Positions 1-8,054 of a stretch of DNA of 55,321 nt are shown piece after piece (position 1 is the first letter of the stretch; each line of letters starts with the position of its first letter). A model generated the notes under the pieces. The model was not told the DNA's origin, ran no database searches, and was given only the letters and a program-made list of their open reading frames with translations. The translations under genes were made by a program, and so were the position numbers. Location: NCBI GenBank assembly GCA_022800665.1, contig JAAWQS010000009.1:1-55321 (forward strand), in the 5' to 3' direction. Source of the stretch: Oscillospiraceae bacterium. Its GTDB lineage: Bacteria > Bacillota > Clostridia > Oscillospirales > Oscillospiraceae.

Positions 1-62
1 CCCCGCCTATAGGCGGGGTCAGTTCTCTCTTAGAGAGAACTGACAACAGGAAATAATTTCCA
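1..62. repeat. Three consecutive hairpins upstream of the first gene
   Basis: Positions 1-18 form a perfect palindrome (CCCCGCC, TATA, GGCGGGG). Positions 18-44 form a second one with a 12-13 bp stem (GTCAGTTCTCTC / GAGAGAACTGAC). Positions 50-62 form a small third one (GGAAA / TTTCC). None is followed by a T-run on either strand, so these are not standard intrinsic terminators. They may be the 3' end of an upstream transcript, a leader structure or a cut-off mobile-element end; the window edge prevents a decision. Confidence 0.5.
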
Positions 63-82
63 TTCATATGGAGGAACCGGAA

Positions 83-1099
83 ATGTTTACGTTTGTTGTC
101 ACCTGCTACCAGCAAGAGGAGTTCATCGCAATGTCGCTGGAGAGCGTAAAGTATCAAATTCAGCGATATGGTCAGGAGCAGCAATTCCAGTTGATTGTTA
201 CTGACGACGGCTCTAAGGACAGCAGCCGCGAGGTCATCCGGCAGTGGCTGGAGCAAAACAAGGCGTTGTTTGCACAAGTTGACCTGCTATTCAACAAAGA
301 AAATGCCGGAATTTGCCGCGTCTATGTAGACGCGCTGCGGCGTGTGGAGGGAGAACGGTTCCTCGTACTCAACGGCGATGATCTGCTGTCCCCCTACAAT
401 ATTTTTGAATTGGCCGGACAGTTGGAGGAATATGATATTGTAGCCCCCGCTTTTCTCAGATTTGTTGGCGCCGGTCAGTTCCTGACGGACCCTCATATCT
501 ATCTGGAGGTCGTGCTCCAACGCTTTATTACAGGAAAAAAACTGTACTATGCAGCCAGACTAGGCTGTCCAATCATGGGCGTCGCCCTTTACCGGAAATC
601 CCTTTTGACGGAGGAGGTGTTCGCGTATATCCTCCGCTTCCGGACAGTCAATGACCGGGCCTGTTTCCAAAAAATTCTGGAGCAGCAAAAAAATGTCTCC
701 ACCTACTACAGCAACCGGCCCTCGGTCCTCTACCGCATGTCCCCTTCCAGCCTGTCCAACATGAACAGCCCCTCCCGCATCCTGCACGACAAGGAAATCG
801 CCCAGATGTGCAGGTTCCAGCGCGAGACAGAGAAATCCCACATTTTCCGCCTGCTGCTGCTCTGGCAGGAGAAATCCACAGCCCTCCGGCACGGCTCGAA
901 CCGTTATATCAGGATGCTGCGGTTTCTGTCCCCTTACTTTCTGCTCATGCTGTGGCTCTATATCTGCCGCCCGTGCCAGCTGCGGGCCATGGAGCGGGAA
1001 CTGGTGGACCGGCATTTGCAGGACTGTATGGACCATTATCAGGCAATGCAGGCCCAGACCGTCAGGCTCTTGCCCCCCGATCTCAAAAAATCCAGATGA
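83..1099 (+). CDS. Family 2 glycosyltransferase
   Basis: Transfers a sugar from a nucleotide-sugar donor, probably in surface polysaccharide or cell-wall glycan synthesis. The N-terminal GT-A fold is recognisable from FTFVVTCYQQEEF followed by the donor-binding LIVTDDGSKDSS stretch near residues 37-48, with FLVLNGDDLL as the likely metal-binding DxD-type region near residue 95. The C-terminal third carries one hydrophobic segment (YFLLMLWLYI) that may touch the membrane. An upstream in-frame ATG exists at 68, but GGAGGA at 70-75 sits 7 nt before the ATG at 83, so 83 is the better start (338 residues). It stands just upstream of the pel operon, separated by a terminator-like hairpin and a promoter, so it is probably a separate transcript. 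Acceptor unknown. Confidence 0.8.
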   Translation: MFTFVVTCYQQEEFIAMSLESVKYQIQRYGQEQQFQLIVTDDGSKDSSREVIRQWLEQNKALFAQVDLLFNKENAGICRVYVDALRRVEGERFLVLNGDDLLSPYNIFELAGQLEEYDIVAPAFLRFVGAGQFLTDPHIYLEVVLQRFITGKKLYYAARLGCPIMGVALYRKSLLTEEVFAYILRFRTVNDRACFQKILEQQKNVSTYYSNRPSVLYRMSPSSLSNMNSPSRILHDKEIAQMCRFQRETEKSHIFRLLLLWQEKSTALRHGSNRYIRMLRFLSPYFLLMLWLYICRPCQLRAMERELVDRHLQDCMDHYQAMQAQTVRLLPPDLKKSR

Positions 1100-1189
1100 G
1101 AAAGGATCAGTATTATGAGTATTACCTATTCTGCGTATTTCCGGCATAAAGCCGGTGTCTTACCACTGAATGCGCTCCGATTCCCTGGA

Positions 1190-1231
1190 GGTTCCTGCCG
1201 GATGTCCGTTAGACGGGCCGCGGCAGGAGCC
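1190..1231 (+). terminator. Terminator-like hairpin after the GT2 gene
   Basis: Arms GGTTCCTGCCG (1190-1200) and CGGCAGGAGCC (1221-1231) pair over 11 bp with one G-T pair and are followed by a pyrimidine-rich TCTTTC. The loop is 20 nt and the T-tract weak, so efficiency is uncertain. Confidence 0.5.
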
Positions 1232-1404
1232 TCTTTCAACTGTAGAGTTTAAGCAAACTCAAATCTCTGTTTTTGTGAACTTTTTTCATGGTAAGCGGGT
1301 ACAGTGTGCCGCCTTTGAAAGTCTTACAAAGCAACGACTTTTCCATTTTTTCCCTTCTGTTGTCCACCTGCGCTTTCTTGCACAAAAAATGTGCAAATTG
1401 CCTA

Positions 1405-1432
1405 TTGTAACTTCTGTCATCTATGATATAAT
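1405..1432 (+). promoter_or_regulatory. Sigma-A type promoter for the pel operon
   Basis: TTGTAA (1405-1410), 16-nt spacer, and TATAAT (1427-1432) preceded by TGA, giving an extended -10. The start codon of the operon's first gene is about 80 nt downstream. Confidence 0.7.
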
Positions 1433-1515
1433 AATGTCAATTTGTAAGATTCTTCAGGCTGCGCCCGATCCCACTTCTCAATACCGCCGCCCTGCGGCAA
1501 GAAAGTGAGAGATTG

Positions 1516-3690
1516 ATGGAGGTATTATTGATTGGAAGCGGTCGAATGACCGAAACCCTGATTGACAGGCTGAACAAAAACGGCGACCGTGTCTACCTGC
1601 TGACAGGTCAGCGGGAGAATACGCCTTTGCGGCAAAAGGTCTTTGAAAAATATAATTACGCCTACGACGATGAGAGTGTGAAGGACGTCTTCGAGAGCGT
1701 CAAGCCGGATATCACCATCTTTACCGGCGCGTGGGACAGCCACTTCGACTGGCGGCGGGCGCGGCAGGAGGCTGTCCGCTATTCAGCCGCCCTCCTCAAT
1801 ATTCTCACCGCCTATTCCATGATTGGCTCCGGACGGTTCGTATATTTTTCCTCCCAGGAGGTCTTCAGCGGCAATTATGCCCAGAACCTGCCGGAATCCG
1901 GAAAGGAATCCCCTATCGGCTTCCGGGGCATGGCAATCGCCCAGGGAGAGGAAATCTGCGCCAACTACCATAAAAAACAGGGCCTTGAAGTCCGTATCCT
2001 GCGCTTTGACCACGTCTACTGGGTCCCCAAGCGGGGACAGCCGGAGGCAGACCCCTGTTGTACCATGTGTCTGGAGGCCCTGAAAAGCGGACGCATCTCC
2101 GCAAGCGACCGGGATGTATTCTCCATGCTGTTCGTCAAGGACGCCGTGGAGCTGGCCCACAAAGCCATCATTGCCCCGGAGGTGCGGCAGCCCCTCTACC
2201 ATATCTCCTCCATGGAGGAGATCAACGGTCTCCAGCTGGCGGCAATGGTCCAGGACGCTATGGGCGGCGGTATTTCGGTGGTGGACAATTCCGTCGGGGA
2301 CTACCACCGCCTTGTGCTGGACGGCTCCGCCTTTGCGCGGGACATGGGGCAGAAAATCTTTACATCCTATCAGGAGGGCGTCCAGCAGGTCGCCCAGTAC
2401 ATGAAACGCCACGCCGAAACCTTTATCCGGGCCGAGGACACCGGCGGCAGCTTCTGGGACCGGTTCCGCCACAAGCTCAAGGTCTTCCTGGCCGCAATGG
2501 TTCCCTACCTGGAAAATCTGGTGGCATTCTTCATCTTTTATTATCTCAACAGCATTGCCGCCGGCAGCAGCTTCTTTGAGCGGCTGGATTTTTTCCTGCT
2601 CTATGTGCTGCTCTTTGCCGTGATTCACGGTCAAAAACAGGCGATTCTCTCCAGTCTGCTGGCCGTCCTGGGACACCTGGTCCAGCAGGCCGGTATCCGC
2701 AGCGGCTTCGAGGTCCTTCTGGATTACAACACCTATGTGTGGATTGCCCAGCTGTTCATTGTCGGCCTGGTCATCGGCTATCTCAAAGACCAGCTGCGCA
2801 CGGTCAAGCAGGAGGACCAGGACGAGATCGAATACCTGGAAACCAGACTGGCCGATATCGCGGATATCAACGACAGCAACGTGCGGATGAAGGAGAACTT
2901 TGAGCTGCAGCTGGTCAACCAGAAGGACAGCTTGGGTAAGATTTACGAGATCACCTCCACCCTGGAGCGGCAGGCCCCGGAGGAAGTGCTCTTTACCGCC
3001 GTGCAGATTCTCTCCCGGCTGATGGACTGCGACGGCGCGGCGATTTACACCGTGGCAAACCGGAGCTTTGCCCGCCTCTTCTCCGCCAACTCCCAGGAGG
3101 CCAAGAGCCTGGGCAACTCCATCGAGTACCCCGCCATGACGTCCATGTACGAGGAGCTGAAGGAACGCCGGGTGTATATCAACAAGACCATGGAGGAGAA
3201 ACTGCCGCTGATGGCCAGCGCCGTCTATAACGACGGCGAAATGGCTCTGATTTTTATGCTCTGGGGCATCCCCTGGCAGCGTATGACGCTGGCGGAGGCC
3301 AACCGGCTGGCGGTGATCGGCCAGATGGTTCAGTCCGCAGTGGTGCGGGCCAGCCAGTACCTGGATACGCTGCGCAACGAGCGGTTCGTGGAGAACAGCC
3401 GCCTGATGGAGACAAAATCTTTTCTTCAGCTGGCACGGGCGTTTTTCCGCGCCCAGGATCAGGGCCTGACGGATTGCACGCTGCTGGAGGTATTTGTGCC
3501 GGACGAGGACTATGTGGGCGCGTCCATGGCTCTGAGCCGGAGCGCCCGGCAGACGGACTACATGGGCGCGGCGCAGGACGGCGTATTCTACGTGCTGCTG
3601 TCCAACACCAGCATCGAAAACGCCGCTTTCGTGGTGGACCGGTTCCGCACCGCCGGGTACGAGAGCCGCTTGATAAAGGGGGCTGGTTGA
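1516..3690 (+). CDS. pelD: SDR-PelD fusion, c-di-GMP receptor of a Gram-positive Pel operon
   Basis: Inner-membrane regulatory subunit of the Pel polysaccharide synthase. Residues 1 to about 300 are an SDR/NAD-dependent epimerase-like domain with the nucleotide-binding VLLIGSGRMTET loop. Residues about 335-430 hold four membrane segments, followed by a coiled coil, a GAF domain (about 478-612) and a degenerate GGDEF domain at the C-terminus. In that last domain RQTDYMGAAQDGVF lines up with the RxxD-GGDEF region of diguanylate cyclases: the inhibitory-site Arg678 and Asp681 are kept while GGDEF is AQDGV, so it should bind but not make c-di-GMP, as PelD does. The SDR part has lost its YxxxK catalytic pair (Arg137...Ile141). 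A TTG lies one codon upstream; ATG 1516 is preferred. The PelX-like epimerase fused to PelD is unusual, and the following genes are pelE, pelA, pelF and pelG. Confidence 0.85.
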   Translation: MEVLLIGSGRMTETLIDRLNKNGDRVYLLTGQRENTPLRQKVFEKYNYAYDDESVKDVFESVKPDITIFTGAWDSHFDWRRARQEAVRYSAALLNILTAYSMIGSGRFVYFSSQEVFSGNYAQNLPESGKESPIGFRGMAIAQGEEICANYHKKQGLEVRILRFDHVYWVPKRGQPEADPCCTMCLEALKSGRISASDRDVFSMLFVKDAVELAHKAIIAPEVRQPLYHISSMEEINGLQLAAMVQDAMGGGISVVDNSVGDYHRLVLDGSAFARDMGQKIFTSYQEGVQQVAQYMKRHAETFIRAEDTGGSFWDRFRHKLKVFLAAMVPYLENLVAFFIFYYLNSIAAGSSFFERLDFFLLYVLLFAVIHGQKQAILSSLLAVLGHLVQQAGIRSGFEVLLDYNTYVWIAQLFIVGLVIGYLKDQLRTVKQEDQDEIEYLETRLADIADINDSNVRMKENFELQLVNQKDSLGKIYEITSTLERQAPEEVLFTAVQILSRLMDCDGAAIYTVANRSFARLFSANSQEAKSLGNSIEYPAMTSMYEELKERRVYINKTMEEKLPLMASAVYNDGEMALIFMLWGIPWQRMTLAEANRLAVIGQMVQSAVVRASQYLDTLRNERFVENSRLMETKSFLQLARAFFRAQDQGLTDCTLLEVFVPDEDYVGASMALSRSARQTDYMGAAQDGVFYVLLSNTSIENAAFVVDRFRTAGYESRLIKGAG

Positions 3691-3712
3691 CATAGAGAGA
3701 TGGCTATGGATT

Positions 3713-4693
3713 GTGGACCGGCTGGTTCCGGGACACTGGACCTGGGATGAAAAGGTCTTTATCCTGGTATTCCTCCTCAATCTGCTGGTTGCTCTGCTCT
3801 ATCTGCTCACCGGCGCTCTGATCGTCTCCCCCATCCGGACCAGGAAGGAGCGGAAGGCGGGGGCGGAGGTCCTCCACGACAACCGGCGGACGTATCTGCT
3901 GCGCTTTCTGGTCATGGTTCCCTGCCCGGTGGTAGGCCCGCTGTTTTTCTTCTTCTCCTACCTGCTCTTCCGCCTGCCCCTGTGGATGCAGCCCCACCTG
4001 GAGGACGTTGTGTTCAGCAAAGAGCGGGTGCGCTCCCATCTGCGGGCCGACGAGGAGCGGGGCCGGAACATGCTCCCGCTGGAGGAGGCCATGTTTATCA
4101 ATGAGAAACGGGACCTGCGGCTGGTGATGATGAACACCATCCGGGGAGATGTCCACGCGGCTCTGGGCGTGATCGCCCTGGCTCTGAACAGCGAAGACTC
4201 GGAGACCGCTCACTATGCCGCCTCCGTCCTGACCAGCGAACTGGACGCTTTCCGGTCCAAGACCCGAAAGCTGCGGGTCCGGATTGAGGAGGAGGCCGGG
4301 GAGGAGACGGAGGCCGAGGAGGAGCTGATCCTCTATATGGACAGCTTTTTGAAGCAGAACCTGTTTACAGGGCAGGAGCTGCGCAAGCTGGCGGCAGTTC
4401 TGGACACCGCCGCCCAATCCCTCTACGACAAAAATCCCGCCCATATGACCCAGGAGCTCTATGAGAGCGTATGCCTGCGACTGATGGACGCCAAGGAGCT
4501 GGCGGCGGCGGAAAAATGGTGCCTGCGGCTGGCCCGGCATCACCCGGACTGCCTGGCCTCTTATACCTGCCGCCTGAAGCTGTATTTTGCTATGAAGAAC
4601 CGGGATGCTTTCTTTGACACCCTGGCCGCGCTGAAGCAGTCCAACGTGGTGATTGACCGGGATACGCTGGAGCTGATTAAAGTGTTCAGCTAG
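3713..4693 (+). CDS. pelE: PelE-like membrane protein with C-terminal helical repeats
   Basis: Probable PelE, the partner of PelD in the inner-membrane Pel synthase complex. Two hydrophobic segments near residues 13-42 and 60-87 (FILVFLLNLLVALLYLL; PLFFFFSYLLF) anchor the protein. The rest is soluble and helix-rich, ending in a TPR-like part around residues 210-326 that includes repeated Leu/Ala pairs such as AEKWCLRLARHHPDCLA. Family, size and position between pelD and pelA fit PelE. The start is uncertain: the GTG at 3713 has no clear ribosome binding site, and the frame is open upstream to about 3677, overlapping the end of pelD (AAGGGGG near 3678). Translation may be coupled or use a non-standard start. 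Confidence 0.7.
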   Translation: MDRLVPGHWTWDEKVFILVFLLNLLVALLYLLTGALIVSPIRTRKERKAGAEVLHDNRRTYLLRFLVMVPCPVVGPLFFFFSYLLFRLPLWMQPHLEDVVFSKERVRSHLRADEERGRNMLPLEEAMFINEKRDLRLVMMNTIRGDVHAALGVIALALNSEDSETAHYAASVLTSELDAFRSKTRKLRVRIEEEAGEETEAEEELILYMDSFLKQNLFTGQELRKLAAVLDTAAQSLYDKNPAHMTQELYESVCLRLMDAKELAAAEKWCLRLARHHPDCLASYTCRLKLYFAMKNRDAFFDTLAALKQSNVVIDRDTLELIKVFS

Positions 4694-4721
4694 AGGCGCG
4701 GTCCCAGCAAGGAGGAAAACA

Positions 4722-6536
4722 ATGGTATCACGGCGCAACTTTATATCCATTGCCGCCATCATGCTGGTCGTATTCTTTATGTTCCAGTTTACAAATGTTG
4801 CCCTGGAAATGTGGAACAACTACGATGAGAACAAATACACCGCAGATGTGAAGCAGCTGGCCGGCAGGGCGGAGACCTTCGTCTCCCCCGACGGGACGGA
4901 GTCCACCCCCTGGGGGACGGACCGCTTCCGGGTGGCCTATATCGGCGAGGCCGGCGGACCCATCGGCCAGGTCGTCTCCGCCTGGGCCGCCTACACCAAG
5001 CGCAGTTTTTCTGTCAGCCCCACCCTGGCCGCCTATTCCCCTGGGGAGAAGCCGCCCCAAATGCTGGTGCTGGACGGGGCGCGGCTGGACTGGAACGCCA
5101 GCGCCTGCCAGACTCTCCTGGGCTATGCCCAGGGGGGAACCAGCGTGGTTTTCGCCAGTCTGCCGGATGTCTCGGTGGTCCGGAGAAACCGCGCCATGCA
5201 GGACCTGCTGGGTATCTATGAGATCCGCGGGGAGCGCACGGAGGTGGAGGGAATCCATCTCTACAAGGACTTCCTGCTGGGCGGCGAGGTCATCTATCAG
5301 GTCGAGAATGAGGATGACGAGCGGCGGCAGGACCTGGACCTGGTCATGCCCTGGTACATACTGGACACCAGTACCAAGACTTATATGAAGGGCATTCCCT
5401 CCGGCGAAGTGCGGTTGGAGGACCACCCCGCAATCATCTGGCGGCGGAGCGTCGGCGGCGCGTACGTGTTCGCTGTGAACGGCGACTACATGGAGGACGC
5501 CGCCGGTCTGGGCATCCTCTCCGCTATCGACGCCGAGGCCAGCGCCTACAGCGTCTATCCGGTGGTCAACGCCCAGAATCTGGTGGTGGCCAATTATCCG
5601 GGCCTTGCCACGGAGAACGCTAAAGATATGGTCCGCTATTACAGTATGTCCATGCGCGGCGTGTACCGGGATATCCTGTGGCCGGACATCACCGGGATTT
5701 ACCACCGGGGCCGGCTGGGGCTGTCCTGCATGATGGCGATGCAGTTCGATTACGACGACAGCGCGCTGCCCAATCAGGTGCAGTTTATTTATTACATGAA
5801 GATGATTAACGAGCTCCAGGCCGAGGCCGGACTGTCCGGCGTGCGGGTGTCGGATACCCCCATCACCGCAAAGCTGGCGGAGGACTTCTCGTTTATGGAG
5901 AACGCCCAGCTGCCCTACCGCTTTACCTCCTTCTACGCCGGCGGCCTGGAGGAGCAGGACGTGATCGACGCCCTGGGCTGGGAGGAGCTGTCCGGACTGC
6001 GTACGGTGGTCTATCCCTACGACGGCGGATGCCAGTTCATCGGCTATGAGACAGACCAGATCACGCGGCAGATGGCTGTGACCGACGGTTTTGAGCACAC
6101 CTTCCGCAGCGATTTGAGAATGCGCGGCGTGGAGACGGCGCTGGCCTATACCAGCGTGCTGGTGGACGCCCTGCGGCCCGTCTACCCGGAGAGCGTCGGG
6201 GACACCTGGGGCCTGCTCGCCCGGCAGCTGACCTCGGACGTCCCCTTCTACTGGAAAACCTTCCGGTCCTTTGACGGCACCACTGTCTCCGAGTGCGACG
6301 GGCGCATCCGCAATTTCCTGTCCATGGATTACACCGCCAGCCTGGAGGGCGATACCATCCGCATCCGGCACAGCGGCAGCGGACCGGCCTGGTTTATCCT
6401 GCGGATGGACCGCCATACGGCGGGGGAGGTCCAGGGCGGAAGCGTCACGACGCTGGAGGACGGCGTGTTCCTCATCGAAGCCCAGGAGCAGGAGGTGTCG
6501 GTCCAGATGCAGGTGGTGTACGCCGTGCCGGACTGA
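4722..6536 (+). CDS. pelA: PelA-like deacetylase-family protein (DUF2194)
   Basis: Counterpart of the Gram-positive PelA deacetylase domain, which modifies the polymer after export. A membrane anchor lies at residues 8-30 (FISIAAIMLVVFFMFQFTNV), so the bulk should be outside the cell. The central region has the deacetylase-like MAMQFDYDD strand (about residue 345) and GVRVSDTPI. The metal-binding HxxxH expected of this carbohydrate-esterase family is not visible: the six His residues outside the N-terminus are all isolated. It may therefore be inactive or use other ligands. There is no N-terminal hydrolase domain, as in Bacillus cereus PelA. The start is secure, with AAGGAGG about 7 nt before ATG 4722. 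It sits between pelE and pelF. Confidence 0.75.
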   Translation: MVSRRNFISIAAIMLVVFFMFQFTNVALEMWNNYDENKYTADVKQLAGRAETFVSPDGTESTPWGTDRFRVAYIGEAGGPIGQVVSAWAAYTKRSFSVSPTLAAYSPGEKPPQMLVLDGARLDWNASACQTLLGYAQGGTSVVFASLPDVSVVRRNRAMQDLLGIYEIRGERTEVEGIHLYKDFLLGGEVIYQVENEDDERRQDLDLVMPWYILDTSTKTYMKGIPSGEVRLEDHPAIIWRRSVGGAYVFAVNGDYMEDAAGLGILSAIDAEASAYSVYPVVNAQNLVVANYPGLATENAKDMVRYYSMSMRGVYRDILWPDITGIYHRGRLGLSCMMAMQFDYDDSALPNQVQFIYYMKMINELQAEAGLSGVRVSDTPITAKLAEDFSFMENAQLPYRFTSFYAGGLEEQDVIDALGWEELSGLRTVVYPYDGGCQFIGYETDQITRQMAVTDGFEHTFRSDLRMRGVETALAYTSVLVDALRPVYPESVGDTWGLLARQLTSDVPFYWKTFRSFDGTTVSECDGRIRNFLSMDYTASLEGDTIRIRHSGSGPAWFILRMDRHTAGEVQGGSVTTLEDGVFLIEAQEQEVSVQMQVVYAVPD

Positions 6537-6563
6537 TTATAATTCGGAAAGGGGAGGGAGTAC

Positions 6564-7985
6564 ATGCGCATTTGTATTGTGGTGGAGGGCTGCTATCCCT
6601 ATGCGGTGGGCGGCGTATCCAGCTGGGTCCACGGTCTGATCCACTCGTTCCCGGAATATGAGTTCGTGATCCAGACTATTATTCCCAACCGCTCCACCCG
6701 CGGGAAGTTCATGTACCAGCTGCCGGACAATGTGACGGAGGTCTATGAGCTGTATCTGGAGGATGTGGACTGGGGCTGGCGGTGGCAGAAACGGATGAGC
6801 CACCGGGAATTCAGCGCACTGCGCAGCCTGATGCTGGACCAGCGGATTGACTGGGAGACCGTCATAGATTACCTTCAGCAGAGCGGACGGTCCCTCAACA
6901 AGCTGCTCATGGGGGAGGACTTCCTCCACGCGGTGCAGGACTTCTATCAGCTCCATTACAGTCAGGTAGTCTTTTCCGACTTCCTGTGGATGATGCGCTC
7001 CATCTATCTGCCCCTGTTCCGTACGCTGAAGACAAAGCTGCCCCGCGCGGACCTCTACCACTGCCTGAGCACAGGCTATGCGGGGGTCCTGGGCAGTATG
7101 GGGAAATATCTGTACGGCAGTCCCATGATGATCTCCGAGCACGGTATCTATACCCGCGAGCGGGAGGAGGAGCTGGTCAAGGCCAAGTGGGTGCAGGGGC
7201 TGTACAAAAACGTGTGGATTGACCAGTTTAAGAAGATGTCCCGTCTGGCCTATGAGCGGGCCGACCTGGTGACGTGTCTGTACGAGCACGCCCGCGTGCT
7301 GCAGATTGAGCTGGACTGCCCTGAACACAAGACCCTGGTAACGCCCAACGGCATCCAGGCGGACAACTTCCAGAACCTGCCGGGCAAGACGCCGGAGGAT
7401 GAGGGGTGGATCAACATCGGGGCCGTTCTGCGGATTAACGCCATCAAGGACGTGAAGACCATGATCCAGGCTTTCAGCGCGGCCCAGGAGCGGGAACCGG
7501 CCTTAAAGCTGTGGATTATGGGACCCTGGGAGGAGAACGACCTCTACGCAAAAGAGTGCTTTGAGCTGGCGGAGGACCTGAAACTGGACAATGTGGTCTT
7601 TACCGGACGGATCAATGTCCGGGAGTACCTGGGACGGATGGACATGACCATCCTCACCAGCATCAGCGAGGGCCAGCCTTTGACCATCCTGGAGAGCTTT
7701 GCCGCCCACAAGCCGGTGATTGCCACGGACGTGGGCAACTGCCGGGGTCTGATTGAGGGCGAGGAGGACGGCATCGGCCCGGCAGGTCTGGTCACGCACA
7801 TTATGAACCAGGAGGAAATTGCCCAGGCCATGCTGGATCTGGCCCACCATCCGGACAAACGGATGCAGATGGGTGAAAACGGCTACCGGCGGGTGATGGC
7901 CCGCTACCGCATGGACCAGATGCTGGATACCTACCGCCGCATTTACCGGGACTTTGAGGAGCGCAGAAACGAAAGCAATCCATAA
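6564..7985 (+). CDS. pelF: PelF, cytosolic GT4 glycosyltransferase of Pel synthesis
   Basis: Polymerises the Pel chain from a UDP-sugar donor in the cytoplasm and hands it to PelG. The N-terminal MRICIVVEGCYPYAVGGV motif is typical of PelF. The C-terminal donor-binding half has TLVTPNGI, LWIMGPW and the EGQPLTILE glutamate pair (EX7E) at about residues 369-377, followed by KPVIATDVGNCRGLI. Its 473 residues are close to the family size. The ribosome binding site GGGGAGGG lies just upstream of ATG 6564. It is the fourth gene of the operon and is followed by a 69-nt gap with a small hairpin before pelG. The retained catalytic glutamates suggest an active enzyme. Confidence 0.88.
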   Translation: MRICIVVEGCYPYAVGGVSSWVHGLIHSFPEYEFVIQTIIPNRSTRGKFMYQLPDNVTEVYELYLEDVDWGWRWQKRMSHREFSALRSLMLDQRIDWETVIDYLQQSGRSLNKLLMGEDFLHAVQDFYQLHYSQVVFSDFLWMMRSIYLPLFRTLKTKLPRADLYHCLSTGYAGVLGSMGKYLYGSPMMISEHGIYTREREEELVKAKWVQGLYKNVWIDQFKKMSRLAYERADLVTCLYEHARVLQIELDCPEHKTLVTPNGIQADNFQNLPGKTPEDEGWINIGAVLRINAIKDVKTMIQAFSAAQEREPALKLWIMGPWEENDLYAKECFELAEDLKLDNVVFTGRINVREYLGRMDMTILTSISEGQPLTILESFAAHKPVIATDVGNCRGLIEGEEDGIGPAGLVTHIMNQEEIAQAMLDLAHHPDKRMQMGENGYRRVMARYRMDQMLDTYRRIYRDFEERRNESNP

Positions 7986-7989
7986 TTAT

Positions 7990-8011
7990 CCTTTTTCCTG
8001 AAAGAAAAAGG
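7990..8011 (+). promoter_or_regulatory. Intercistronic hairpin between pelF and pelG
   Basis: Perfect 8-bp stem CCTTTTTC / GAAAAAGG with a 6-nt loop in the only sizeable gap of the core pel genes. No T-run follows, so it is more likely an mRNA-processing or stability element than a terminator. Confidence 0.4.
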
Positions 8012-8054
8012 CTCAAAAGGAATCGTACCAGACAATCAGAGGGAGGGGTCCGCT

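Larger units (their letters stand above)
1100..1515. other. Intergenic region ahead of the pel operon
   Basis: Holds a terminator-like hairpin (1190-1231) and a good promoter (1405-1432). A 45-codon frame at 1115-1252 has a fair AAAGGA site but reads through the hairpin and resembles nothing known, so it is not called. No c-di-GMP riboswitch was recognised in the leader. Confidence 0.5.

Noticed and set aside
1115-1252. 45-codon ORF after the first glycosyltransferase
   Set aside because: Has a fair ribosome binding site but reads through a terminator-like hairpin and encodes an unremarkable Arg/Ala-rich peptide.
1433-1515. c-di-GMP riboswitch in the pel leader
   Set aside because: The leader is only about 80 nt and lacks the conserved GEMM core; only a small GCCGC-GCGGC hairpin is visible.
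1783-3780. Very long antisense frames opposite pelD, pelA, pelG, dnaE, cooS and gnpA
   Set aside because: They are products of high GC and codon bias; translations are His/Gln/Gly-rich, lack domains, and oppose well-recognised genes.
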